Part shown: positions 1-11,430 of the stretch, in pieces
How the letters are laid out: each line of letters opens with the position of its first letter
Position numbering within the stretch: position 1 is the stretch's first letter
Source of the DNA: Hevea brasiliensis
Taxonomy: Eukaryota; Streptophyta; Magnoliopsida; Malpighiales; Euphorbiaceae
Length of the DNA: 64,000 nt
Direction: 5' to 3'
Assembly: GCF_030052815.1 (NCBI RefSeq)
Contig: NC_079510.1
Span: 47,334,725-47,398,724, forward strand
Made by a program: the position numbers and the translations under genes
The notes under the pieces: generated by a model
Told to the model about the DNA's origin: nothing
Database searches by the model: none
The model's input: only the letters and a program-made list of their open reading frames with translations

Positions 1-235
1 TGCTTTACAGCTAGTTGACTCCGCATAAAGGTATGCTTCATCACGAGTTGACTCTGCCTTTCTGTCAACTAGGGAACACTCTGATAAGGCTTCGATCTTC
101 TTAGTATTTTTCAATTGCAATTGGCAAAATTTGTTTCTCAATACTTCATGATATATGAATACATTCTTGGATTGTAAGGGTTTTACAAGCTGTATTATAA
201 TGATTGCTTTCTTAAATAAATGCTTTGACTTGCAG

Positions 236-979
236 ACCGCTATGGAAATGATCAATCTGCCAGTGGGTTTACATTTGGTGTTTCTACCTGCAACCCTACA
301 AGCTTTGGAGCAACATCTACATTTCACTCTCGTCCATTACCAGCATCTTCTTCTTTGCTCTGCTCATTACCGTCTGGCTCATTATCGTCCCAGAATCACA
401 CCACGCGATTTGTACACACAACATCATGTCCTACCAGCACATTATCTTCCCTGAATGTACCAAATATCCAATTACTCCTACAACCTCAATTCGTAGCACC
501 CTCTTTCCAGCTGACAAATGCAGTGGCTGGACTGAGTATTTCATCTGTGCATGTTATTACCCCTCAGTCACACACATTGTGTATACCTTTTGCACCTGCA
601 TTTGGGCAACTGGTGTTTACAAGCCTGCCAACGCAGTGTCCAAGCAACGTAATTTGTTATGGGCACAGCATCGTAAGTATCTCAGAATTTTATTGTGGTT
701 ACATGAAATACATTTTCTATGATAATCCATCGGCTTTCATATATCGTTGGGATTGGAGTTTGAATAAATGCTGCTTCCTTCTTGTGCTTGTAGCCTTGTC
801 TCCTGGCTTTTCCTCAGCCTATATGTGCGTTCTCTGTTGGCAACTTTGCTCAGTCACCACCATCAGGTACCTTGAAGAAAATTTTACTGTTTTCTCAACC
901 TGCTTTTGGAGTTTGGACTGAACGTTTTATTTCGTGCATTGGTTTTTGGACATCGACAGGGACAGAAGGGAGCAGTTGA
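236..979 (+). pseudogene. FG-repeat nucleoporin-like gene fragment (two exons)
   Basis: Two exon-like blocks, 236-672 and 794-979, are bounded by an acceptor (ttgacttgcag), a donor (gtaagt at 673) and a second acceptor (tgcttgtag before 794). They read in one frame to a TGA at 977-979. The joined peptide is rich in Ser/Pro/Thr and has scattered FG pairs: FTFGVST, TSFGATST, APAFGQ and QPAFGVWT, then STGTEGSS near the end. This resembles the FG-repeat half of plant Nup98 or Nup1/Nup136, which line the nuclear pore; in Nup98 a GTEGS-like stretch follows the repeats. FG spacing is poor, there is no autoproteolytic or other folded domain, and the frame ends early, so this looks like a decayed or partial copy. 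Any 5' part would lie before the window. Family assignment is inference from composition. Confidence 0.35.
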
Positions 980-2082
980 AGCTTTTTCTGCGCGGTATTT
1001 GTGGTCAAATTTGTCAGCTGTTGCAAAGTAACCCATTTGACTAGGCACTCATCTGCTATGCTTTTTGACGAATTTCAAGGATTATCGAAAATTTATCATC
1101 GTAGAAGAGTTCCTGTCATAATCTAAGAACCCCTTTGTTATTGTTTCAAACTTCTATAGTACTTACAGTTTCTGCAAATGGAAATCACAAACTGAAGAAA
1201 TATGGACAGACTTGCAGACTCCCACCATACAATTTCTAACTGCAAATCAAACCAGCCTAATAGTTTGTCGCTGAAAGTTATACCCTGTTTGGATCAAGGA
1301 TTCCATGGTTTCATAAGACATGATGTGGTTTCTTTATTTGGGCAGAATGTTCTTGAAAAATTGTGGTTTTAAGTTGTAAAATGATGATTTCTTAACCATT
1401 CAAACTGCTAATTTGATGAGTTGGGATGATTTGAAGATCTTGTATTTCTATTTTAGATCTTGTATTTTTATTTTATCATTGCATTATTTATAAAATTTTA
1501 ATTATATTACATTTCAATTAAATTAAGTAAAATATATTTATAAGACGTATTTAAGTAATTAATTAAAAAAATAAAATCTCTTTAATTAATATTATTATTA
1601 TAACATTATTTATAAATAAATATTTCATTTAAATAATTTATATAAAAAATAATAAAAGATATTTCAATATTTTTTATATTTATTTTATTATATAATTATA
1701 TCATCCAATAAAATAAAATAAAAAATATTAAACCATTAGATACTATATAAACCATTTTTAAAAAGAAGTTGTGAACTCAATTCAAACACAAACGTGGTGT
1801 TAAAGATCGTGTAAAATGATGTTGATACGTTAAGGTTTCTGTCAGATGGCAGAAGAATGATTTGGTGAATAATTTGTCCATTAAATGCCGTTCAACAGAA
1901 GACAAATGGGTCATTTTCTCTTTTTTTTTTTTCCCTTTAAGAAATGGGTTATTTTCTCTGCTAATCATTAACATCATTCTCTACGGTGATGATTTTTTTT
2001 TTTTTTTTTAAATGAAGAATTACATTAGTTTTCCTTTAAGGCTAACGTTACAGCAGCCCGAACCACACAGTACTTTATTTTT
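980..2082. repeat. AT-rich intergenic stretch with a MITE-like segment
   Basis: No gene is seen here. About 1284-1795 looks like a short inverted-repeat element. Its left end reads TGTTTGGATCAAGGATTC and the reverse complement of the right end reads TGTTTGAATTGAGTTCAC. The roughly 400 bp between is almost pure A/T. Poly-T tracts lie near 1919 and 1988-2010. The terminal similarity is imperfect and no clear target duplication was found. Confidence 0.3.
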
Positions 2083-2845
2083 AAACATGGAATTGGTAAT
2101 AAAATTAGAATCATTGGGAATTCAAAAAATATGAACATGCATCTCACTAAAATTGGTCAGTGCAATGGGTGCACAAACAAGCTAAATTGCCAATTTTACT
2201 ATAGATTTACAGATTCAACTAGAAGAGGAATTGATCAAAGTTTGGAAGAAAAAAATTAAGAAAAAAAAAATACTAGGAAGTTCAAAAGAAAAAATTGGTA
2301 CCAGTATATCATTTGTTTGACAAGGTAACTCTTACAACCAGCTGAAACCGACTTATCCCCAAACTGCAACTTCCCCCTATAAAACATAGCTCCTAGCATG
2401 AATACAACAGTATTTTCATGCCACCGCATGACGTATGTGATGCTACAAAGGTGGCGTTTACATGCAAGATTATTTTGGCATTTGTTACAACTCCAAGTCA
2501 GTCTCCATGTATAAATCCAGTGTATCTCGCTAAAACCTAGACGTCTGAGCTCGTGAGAACCAACTTGGTCATTCCCAAGGCGACAATCAAGTTTCAAACT
2601 GTTGAATTCACTGTTTATGTCACAAGACAAAATCCAAGCTCACTTGACATTTCTCAATTGGCCACAATAATCAACCTGCAGGCCAAACAATGTATCTTTC
2701 ACACAGTCACTTGCAACAAGAGCACAAAATGATTGTCACCTTCAATTACAGGCCAATATGGTATACTTTCCCAGATTGCTTAGGAAGCTGCAATTTCATA
2801 AAGCTGCAAAGGTGGATTCCAAGGGGAACTTCCTGGGGAGGGTAA

Positions 2846-3580
2846 TCAATCTGAAGCATCTGCAAGAGCTTCAAGCATATTTATGACATCAGTCGTGTCA
2901 TCCAAATAGTACTTGGCTTTGCTTGGTTTTTGTCCAACAGTACAGGCAAAAACTGATGTACTTGAGGAAAGAACACCGCTTGTTATTGCATTGCCAAAGA
3001 TCTCAAACATGTCTTCATCTGATCTGTCATCACCGACACACAATACAAAGTCAGCCTGCCTTCCACTTTCAGCCATTGATGTAAAGATCTTTTCTGCAAC
3101 ACAACCTTTACTGATTCCCTGAAAAATGAAAAATCAAAGTCAGAAACCAGCATCAGATACTAGACAAATGGTATATGCATTTCCAAGCACTCAAAATTAT
3201 GTAGTTACCATAAACACATATGCAATAATTGGTCAACAATTGTCTTCTTCTAGTTCAAGCCACACTGAAGTAGTTGATACAGCACCTATTAAATGATCTA
3301 ACTCTAAGAAAGAATCAATCTTCAATTTTATCTTATGATATTTATATGATCCAAGCATGAGTTATTACAGTTTCGTTGACTCATTATTCAAAACAAAATT
3401 GAAACAATTTCATAGGAAATCATGAATTTATATATATTTTTTTTAATGGCATAATCAGCAGAGTTGCTTCAGAAAAGAAATTCTAAAATCACTTAGCCAT
3501 GGTTAAGAGAGAAGTCAGATATTCTAAGAAAGTATTGTTTGTGAGGGGTAGAGGCATGCATTCCCATTGAGACTGTCACC

Positions 3581-3613
<33 letters not shown>

Positions 3614-6381
3614 CCCCCAGTAAATGATTCTACAAATTTAAAATTTAAAGCCATCTGAAATACAGAAAAAAGAGAGGTTCAGGAGGGGGGCTGGTGGGAT
3701 CTTCAAATTTCGTTTGGTTAACTTGGTTGTTCATGCATGAATTGGCAAAGATTTTCGTGCCACATTCAAGTGCTTCTCAATTCTGAAATACAGCATATCG
3801 AAATCTGTGCTTGTGTCCCTACCAAGCCCTTTACCACCTTAATTAGTGCCCATTCATTTGACGAAAAAGTGATGAGATCAACAGTATATAGTTAGCATTA
3901 CATAAAACAGAATATACAGTAGTTTGCAAAAGCAAATTTTTTGCTTTCATGGTATTGAAACAATAACTAGGTAGTATCATTGGTAAAACATTCACAGTCT
4001 ATTTTGACAGAAGGGCGAAATTTGAAAGCAAAGCAGAGATTTGTACCTGTGGCTTTACTTCTACAATAAACTGACCACTTTTCACAGCAACAGGCTCATT
4101 TGCTAGCACGCTTTCTAAATGATCCAACATCTCCTTGGCCTGGCTGGCTCCAAAACCTGGATCAGCATCCCTATGATGCCAGACTAGGGCACTCTCCTTG
4201 GTCTCAATAGAAGAGCCATCTGTTGATTCTGTATACAACTTCATGACAGGCTCAGCTATTTGAATCCATCCGAAATCACTACTCTGTCCACAAGTCTCCC
4301 AGTGCTCGTCAACAGACCATCTGGCACAACATGATATTTAGATAAAAGTGCAGAGTTAGAGAAAGTATGAAGTGAGGGAACAGAATATCAGACCTCATGA
4401 AAAAGCCATGTTCAGCAGCAATTCCAAGCTTCTTGCAAGGAGAGAACCACTTGCCTAAACTTTCCCTACCTCTACCACTTACAATGAAAACAGTGTTCTT
4501 CACATCACCACACAGAGCATTTATGATAGATATGACCTCTTGACTTGGGGTCTTGTTGATGGATGTTTGGGGCATTATAGTTCCATCATAGTCCAACAAT
4601 ATAGCCCTGTTTTTGGACCTTAAATATGCAGAGACAATAGCATCAATAGATAACTTTCTGAAATTAGGATCAAGAGCGACAACTCTGAAACCAAAGCTCA
4701 AGCCAATCCCCCAACAAAGCCTTCTAAAATGGTCTCTGCAACACCTTTCCATATCTTGGAAGAAGCTTCTTGACCAGTATGCCACATCGTGTGTGCTGAC
4801 ATACCTGTAATGTTTCTCATGGCGCAATTGCTTCTCAGAATCAGACATTGAAATTGCCTCATTCATTGCCTCTGCAGTTGCTTCAATGTTCCAGGGATTG
4901 ACCCGAATTGCACCACTGAGTGAAGGAGAACATCCAATGAACTCTGATACAACCAGCATGCTCTTTCTGGGCCCACTGGATTCAGAACTAGATTCTGGCC
5001 CAGAAACGCCCTGTCTGCAAACAATGTACTCATAAGGAGTAAGATTCATCCCATCCCTCACAGCTGCCACTACAACACACTCTGCAATTGTATAGTAAGC
5101 AGCTCTTTCACTAAGTGAAACAGGCTTATCAATGAACACAACTGGTTCATAGCCAGGTTGACCAAAAGTTTCATTAATTCTCTTGCAGCTTGCTTGTATT
5201 TCAGCCTGTATCTCCTCAAGATCTTTCCCTTTTCCTCTAGCAGGATTAGCAATCTGTACCAAAACTGCCCTCCCCTGCCACTTCGGATGCTGCTTCAGCA
5301 TCTGTTCCATAGCCAAAAGCTTCAAATTCACACCTTTAAATATGTCCATATCATCAACACCAAGCAGAACAGTCCTTCCTTCAAACTGCTGTTTAAGCTC
5401 TCCCACCCTCCATTCCTTATCTGCAAGTTTCAAAACTGATTCGATCTGACCCATGTGAATTCCCACTGGCATGATCTTTATTCCAACAGTCCTGCCATAA
5501 TACTCCAACCCAATATAACCTCTCTTTGATTGATACTCCAAACCCAGCATTCGACTGCAACAAGAGAGAAAATGACGAGCATAATCAAAAGTGTGAAAGC
5601 CAATAAGATCTGAATTCAATAGAGCCTTAAGGATCTCTTCCCTCACAGGTAACGTCCTATATATTTCAGATGAAGGAAATGGACTATGAAGAAAGAACCC
5701 CATTCTCAATCTATTAAACCTTCTTCTCAAAAATGTGGGCAGGACCATCAAATGATAATCATGAATCCAAACATAGTCATCCTCTGGGTTTATAACCTCA
5801 ATCACTCTTTGTGAAAATATCTTATTTGCTGCCACATATGCCTCCCACAGAGACCGATCAAACCGTCCACCGTGATTAACTGAAAAGGGAAGCATGTAAT
5901 GAAAAAGAGGCCACAGATGTTGCTTACAAAAGCCGTGATAGAACTTGGACAAAATATCAGGAGGCAAAAATGCTGGGACACACTTAAACCTATCCAATAA
6001 AAGCTGTGAGACATCATCTTGTTCGCTCAAATCAACTTCAACCCGCAAGGAACCAACGTATATAACCTCCATATCTTCTGGCAAACCATCTTTCAATTGC
6101 AATAACAACGAGTCCTCATCCCAGCTAAAACTCCATCCTTTATTATCTGGTCTGCGCTTGGCTTTCACTGGTAGCTGATTGGCTACGATGATTATACGGT
6201 CCTGAACTACTGAAGAGGGTACATCAGAGGACACGCTATTGGCCTGATCATCATCGAGCTCAGAAATGACCCCAGGAACGGTCATCACACGAGGCAACCG
6301 CTTCTTTTCACGGGGTTGACTCAGTACCGGAAAGTTACCGGTGGCTAGATCTAAGAGATTGGTATACGATCTAGACATCAT
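2846..6381 (-). CDS. TPS7: Class II trehalose-6-phosphate synthase, TPS7 type, copy 1 (shortened C terminus)
   Basis: Three coding exons (4394-6381, 4047-4320, 2846-3118, minus strand) give 844 residues. The N terminus MMSRSYTNLLDLATG and RLPRVMTVPG match plant TPS7. A GT20 glucosyltransferase domain fills about residues 55-540, and a HAD/TPP-like domain follows with phosphatase boxes LDYDGT (about 596-601) and GDDRSDED (783-790). Class II plant TPS proteins carry both domains but are generally regarded as regulatory sensors in trehalose-6-P/sugar and SnRK1 signalling rather than active enzymes. The ATG at 6381 was chosen by alignment with copy 2 and the family start. The splice donor after exon 1 is GTCTGA, weaker than GTATGA in copy 2. 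TCA is changed to TGA at 2846-2848, removing the last 22 residues present in copy 2; the reading frame beyond the stop is still clearly homologous. The tail is variable in the family, so the protein may still work. About 16 other substitutions separate the copies. Confidence 0.93.
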
Positions 6382-7086
6382 CTTCGCTCTCTTCTTTTGA
6401 AAACCCTTTACAACTCACAGAATCTATCACAAGATCTCAAGCTTATAAACAAAACCGGAAATTGGTTCTCTCAGAAAATACTTTAATTGGGCAGGATCTG
6501 AAATAAGTATGAAAATAAATATCATCATTACACAGAAAGCAATTCAAAATCACACAATCAATGAATACATATAATTAAATATTATAACCTTCAGTCAAAG
6601 AGATCCAAATATAGACAATGATCTATGCAAACCCTTTAACAAGAAAAATAAAATAAATTCACATTAAAAAGAATAAAAATCAAGAGCGATAAAGACTAAA
6701 TTAATAGAGTTGTGATATATGACATCAAATGTAACAGAGGGAAACAAAGTATTGAAAACTAACCTCAGTTTTGAAACGAAGAAAGTTTGTTTCTTTCCCT
6801 TTTTTGGATCTGAAATCGAATAAAAAAAATTTGTAATTTTATCTACACAACAAAGAAATCTAGGGTTTGGTTTGGTCCTCCATTTCTGAAGAGGCATTTA
6901 CAATCCCTCTCTCTCTCTCTCTCTCTCTCTCTCACAATGTAATGCTTTCCCTTTATTTTTCCTCTTCGAATTTTTTTATTTTTAATATTGAAGAGGATAA
7001 GATCGGCCAGTAGACTACCCAGTAATGCCAGCTGGCAGTTTTGAGTTTCTAGTGTCACGCGCCCTTACTTCCCTGTGCTAACGCAC
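6382..7086 (-). promoter_or_regulatory. 5' leader and proximal promoter of TPS7 copy 1, with CT/GA run
   Basis: On the minus strand a probable 5' UTR exon ends at GAG|GTTAGT (exon edge 6764), implying a leader intron before the ATG, as is common in class II TPS genes. The acceptor is not certain. A pure CT dinucleotide run at about 6903-6932 (GA on the sense strand) lies just upstream or in the leader and is absent from the matching place in copy 2. Simple repeats in leaders can affect transcription, but no effect is shown here. Confidence 0.5.
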
Positions 7087-7195
7087 ACGCTCACGTGTCA
7101 AGAGAATAACATTAAAAAGGACAAGTTTCTGATGATCAGGTGGATCAGGCCCCACACGTCACTGCGCATTCATTTAACAAAAATATCACGTGTTT
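7087..7195 (-). promoter_or_regulatory. Two CACGTG G-boxes upstream of TPS7 copy 1
   Basis: Palindromic CACGTG cores lie at 7092-7097 (in a TCACGTGTC context) and 7187-7192 (TCACGTGT). An ACACGTCA element lies between them near 7154. bZIP and bHLH/PIF factors bind such cores. The aligned positions in copy 2 read ATACTTGTC (23791 onward) and TCACATGT (about 23870-23877), so both cores are missing there while the ACACGTC element remains. Confidence 0.5.
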
Positions 7196-7714
7196 TCTTT
7201 GTTTCTCACGATTAATGCCGACCATCACCATGAAAATTAGTATATTATAAAAGTCATTTTCCTTTTTATTTTTATTTTAAATTCAATTTATTTCACCTTT
7301 TAATGATAAAAATTGTGTTTTTTTTATTTATTTTAATTAATAAGATTCGATCAAGGAATTTGAGAAAAATGTTTAACATATTCGATTAGATGGTGTAATT
7401 ATTAAATTAAATTATTAATTAATATAAATTTTATATATTTTACATGATGAAATTCATATTAATTAATAGTTTAGGTATTATTTTGTTTTGTGAAAATTAT
7501 TTTTACATAAAAAATATTTTTATATAAAAGAAAATAAATAGAACATGAAGAAGGAAGGAATAATAGATGAGTAAGAATAGAGTAAAATTATAAATAAAAA
7601 GAGAGAGGGAGAGAGAGATATAAAAAAATTAAAAAAAAAAAAAAAGCATGAAATTAGCATATCCTTTTTTACGTTATTATTGTGGTCCAGAGAGTAGATG
7701 AATATACCCACCAC

Positions 7715-7960
7715 CTAGGGTGGGGCCAGAAGCAGTTCTCGCTCACGGTGTGGCCACGTGGATAAGGAAAAGGTTTTGCGGATAAGGCATAATAAAAACA
7801 AGAGATGACCTGGCACGAGCGATGGCGTCAGCAATGACTCAAACGCGCAGCACGTGGATGGACACGGTGCGCTCCAAAGTGTGGGCAATGGGGAATTGGT
7901 TCTTGTTAGTTGGTGGTGGTGGCTGCCATGTGCAAATTTCTGGTTGGGCGGGGATGTCAT
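7715..7960. promoter_or_regulatory. GC-richer island with G-box and I-box cluster
   Basis: In otherwise AT-rich DNA this 245-bp island contains CACGTG at 7755-7760 fused to GATAAG at 7761-7766, a second GATAAG at 7781-7786 and a further CACGTG at 7851-7856. Adjacent I-box (GATAAG) and G-box (CACGTGG) pairs are the known core of light-responsive promoters such as rbcS. No light-regulated gene follows on either strand. The nearest gene is TPS7 copy 1, whose start lies about 1.4 kb away on the minus strand, so it could be a distal promoter part or a relic of a lost gene. The open frame on the minus strand here has no recognisable domain. Confidence 0.4.
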
Positions 7961-8538
7961 TTTCGTCCCTACTGCCTACTAGGCTTTAAACAACGCTGCC
8001 ACGGCAATAATATGCGGAGATTTTGAGGGTTTCCTTTTTTTTTTTTTTTTGGGAAATTTATATTATAAGCATTAAAAATAATGCTCTTTATTAATATAAA
8101 AATTCATTTATTTTTTTTAAATTAATAAAAATTTTAATAAAATAAAGAAATTGATTAGAAGGAGAAAAAGAATGGATAGGCCAATTGAGATAAAAACGTG
8201 TAAAATTGGGAAATTGAATGAGGGGTTATAATGCTGATGTTGAAAAATGTTTAAGGTGATATGGAATAAAAGTGACATGACAACGCCTACATGCGGAGAT
8301 GCTGTCCGAGCAGCGAAGACAACACACAGAAATTATTGTGCATTTTGGGGGCTTATTGGTCCCCCCTTTCCCAACTCCCAGCACTGTTTTGGTCCTCAAC
8401 AGCCAAGGTTTGCCATTAAAATTGGCTACCAAACACTCTTCTTGTAAATGCCATTGCTATTTATTGGCGCCAAATTTTGAAACTAAATAGCCCACACATC
8501 TCCTTCATTGCTCCTTTTCATTTTTCATGTTTTTCTTT
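7961..8538. other. Intergenic, nothing recognised
   Basis: Low-complexity sequence with a poly-T run at about 8035-8051 and no gene-like signal. Three short overlapping open frames at 8226-8490 share no motif and are treated as chance. Confidence 0.5.
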
Positions 8539-9463
8539 TCTCTCTCTTTCATTGGTTAAGAGGATATTTAATTAACCTATTGAGTATAATTGATAATTGA
8601 TAGACATTCAAATAAGTGAATTTCAAATTTTTCTCTCTCTTTTATTGGTTAAGAGGGTATTTAATTAACCTATTGAGTATAATTGATAGACATTCAAATA
8701 AGTGAATTAGAATATTTGATAAACTTAAAAAAATAAAATTGATAGCCGATGGATAACTGATATGGTACCATCAGCTATATTAGCTCTATTTTTAGAGTTA
8801 TTTTTCATCAACTGATAGATGATTTGATTTTATTTTTTATTTTGATTATATTATCTTTTTTCATTTAATTTGAAAATTAATATTATTAATATTTTTATAT
8901 TTTTCATTTATAATTTTAATATCTTAATTAACGTATTTCAATTTTACTAAAATATTTTTATTAATAACATAAAAATATAAAATATTTATTTACATCTAAA
9001 AACTTAAAATTAATTATAAGCTTTTTCTTTATCAATCATAATAATTATTTTATTATTTTATCTTTAAAGTTATTTAATTATTTTTTTAAAGAATTTAATT
9101 ATTTTCTTATTTCAATAATAAAATAAATAATATAATATAATAAATTAATAATTATATATTTATTTTAATAATATAATAAATGATATAATATATTATTTTA
9201 ATAATTATATATTTAATTTAATAATAAAATAAATAATATAATAAAATAAATTTGTAATTTTATATTTATTTCAATAATAAAATAAATTGTATGATATATA
9301 CCATTATTTATCATTTTACATATCAACAGTAACAGTTAAACTTAATTTTACCAAACACTTAACATAAATCAGTTATCATCAACTACCAGCTATCAGCTAA
9401 TAGTAACAACTATCAGTTAACAGTTATTAGCTATATTCAACAATTAAATCAAACAGGCCCTAA
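8539..9463. mobile_element. Tourist-like (PIF/Harbinger-type) MITE, family A, copy 1
   Basis: A roughly 0.8-kb AT-rich element spans 8653-9460. Its terminal inverted repeats are imperfect: left GAGGGTATTTAATTAACC; right, reverse complemented, GGGCCTGTTTGATTTAATTG. The trinucleotide TAA flanks it on both sides (8650-8652 and 9461-9463), as expected of Harbinger-group insertions. A subterminal 'agctgatag' motif repeats at both ends. The left 93 bp (8539-8631) are tandemly duplicated, so the left terminus appears twice. Related copies occur at 32832-33405 and 53903-54478. No transposase is encoded. Confidence 0.6.
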
Positions 9464-9809
9464 GACTATTGCCTGCTAATTTAGGCAATCCCATGCATGA
9501 CACTATGCCAATAATAATTTTGGTTAGTATGTCAAAAATTATCAAGAAGTATTATTATAAAAACTCCCTAGATTACCCATATGTTGTGTGTTCCTGAATT
9601 CTTGATGAAAGAATAATAAACCTTGGATTGTTCAATATGATCAAGAAAGGCACCATTGGTGAATCTGCAGGAAAAGTATAAAATTTGAATACTTCATTTA
9701 TGGGGAAAGGAAAACAATGGATCACTAGACTACCATCTTCAAGCGCACAAAATAAGAAACAGATAATGGCTCAATGCAAAACCAACATGGCTATTCGTGA
9801 GATTCATTC
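9464..9809. other. Intergenic, nothing recognised
   Basis: A 346-bp stretch between the MITE and the Copia element. No gene or repeat signal was seen apart from the Copia target site CATTC at its right edge (9805-9809). Confidence 0.5.
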
Positions 9810-10374
9810 TGTTGAGGCAATGAGTATAGAATAGGTTTTGAAGCGTGATGAATCACTATCTTTAGGGTATTAATTGCCCTCACTAAATTGTTGCAAGGTT
9901 ATGGCAATATACCTACAGGATACAACAAAGCCTGAAATCTGCATACAGCAACTCCTAAAGATTTCCCTTAAGAACTATTTATACGAACCAAATTTAGAGG
10001 ACTAGAAGAGAAGAAGAAGAAGAAGAAATAGAAGTAGTATATTTCTGAATTAAAAGCTCATCCATATTTATAGATGATGAAAGGTCATGGTACCTATTCT
10101 AGACAAACATATCTGTCTATTTCTAACAGATATAATTATTTATTTGAATCGATATATCCTCTAACGAATATGATTATATTAATTTATTAAAAAATATATC
10201 TTCCAACAGTTATAGCTGTTTGTGTGTAATATACATGTCTATTTATTAACAGATATATCTACTTATTAACAAACACATTTGTTTGTAATTTATTTACGAG
10301 AATTAAAATAAGATAATTATTTTATTTTACACACATACGTATCAAATATCACAACAGAATAATATATATTTATT

Positions 10375-10449
<75 letters not shown>

Positions 10450-10529
10450 CACTTCTTCCTTTTTATGTATTTTAACAATGTGGGAATTCTTTCTCTCTCT
10501 ATTATCTAACATATACGCTATTTATAACA
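9810..10529 (-). repeat. 3' LTR of the Copia element
   Basis: 720 bp, TGTT...AACA on the plus strand. It includes a long pure (TA)n tract at about 10377-10447, a dinucleotide run shared by both LTRs, and a GAA repeat at 10010-10026. The PPT abuts its inner edge at about 10530-10543. Confidence 0.8.
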
Positions 10530-11040
10530 ATTCTCTCCTTAACTTGTATTGTTAGATTCCATTGTTTCATGCATAATGAATAGTATCTTTTGATTTAAAC
10601 TTTTCCTTAATGTAAACATTTTAAAGTTTTAAAGAAATCATGGTGGCATTAGTTTAAACTTAGATTCCTATTAAATAGAATTGGAAATACTACACAAATG
10701 AACCAATTAGTTCGAATTAAAAGTTTATCAAAATTTTAGCACGAATATGACTTTGTGCTACCTCCTGTTTTCATAAACATTTATAAAAGTTATTCTCACT
10801 TTTTGTTGAAGCAGCACCACTTCCTATGTTCATATAGGTGCAGTTTCATTTGTAATAATATTAAATTTCATTAAGAGTATAAATACTCATCTTCATTCCA
10901 TTAACTTAGTACATTAAATACTTAATTATAACATTTACTAATGACTTGTTGTTACCCTTTAAACTTTATTTAGTAATAATACTATAAAGTAGGGTTCCTG
11001 TCACTAGTAAATTTAATGGAATATTCTAAATCTTAATCCA

Positions 11041-11430
11041 GCACATGTATTTATGATCATAACTCTTGATAGCTCTTTTATTAAAGGATCTGCTAAATTA
11101 TTACATGATTTAACATAAACATGGTAATAACACTATCGGAGACTAATTGTCTCTTATATTCATGTTTATCATAATGTAAAAAAATAGATGGCATCGGTTG
11201 TGGCCACAACTTAATATTTGATAAATAAGTTTCTCAGCCATTTTATTTCTTTACATGCAGTTGCCAAAGCTATAAACTCAGATTCCATTGTAAAATGAGC
11301 TATACAAGTTTATTTCTTTGATGCCCAAGAGCTAACACCTTCATCCAAGATAAACACTCAGCCGAAGGTTGACTTATTATCCTTAGTACTAGTTATCCAA
11401 CTGGCATTTATATAACCCTAGAATCTCTAC
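11041..11430 (-). pseudogene. Copia RNase H and polyprotein C-terminal remnant
   Basis: On the minus strand 11420-11230 reads WITSTKDNKSTFG, a stop, VFILDEGVSSWASKK, a stop, then TCIAHFTMESEFIALATACKE (shown here in pieces). This is the typical Copia RNase H signature with the TMESEF acidic motif. Further on, about 11110-11041, NLADPLIKEL matches the ADPLTKGL motif at the end of Copia polyproteins. In-frame stops show it is not functional. The order and spacing to the PPT agree with the LTR orientation. Confidence 0.75.

Larger units (their letters stand above)
2083..7410 (-). repeat. Segmental duplication, copy 1 (TPS7 locus)
   Basis: This block is collinear with 19034-24135 and spans the 3' flank, all exons and introns, the 5' UTR and the proximal promoter of the TPS gene. 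Homology starts near the shared 'aacatggaatt' stretch (2083 / 19034). It fades near the shared 'cttaacatattc' / 'tttaacatattc' stretch (about 7372 / 24098). Exons are near-identical. Introns and flanks show many indels, for example a poly-A tract at 3581-3601 and a CT run at 6903-6932 only in this copy. That places the duplication well before the present but not anciently. Confidence 0.9.

Noticed and set aside
2256..2630. 124-codon minus-strand frame downstream of TPS copy 1
   Set aside because: It lies in the 3' flank. The homologous region at 19.2-19.6 kb does not keep the frame, and no motif is present.
4613..6178. Several plus-strand open frames inside TPS copy 1, and the same set in copy 2 (21373-22938)
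   Set aside because: They are antisense shadows of a highly conserved coding exon, have no domains, and occur in both copies only because the exon does.
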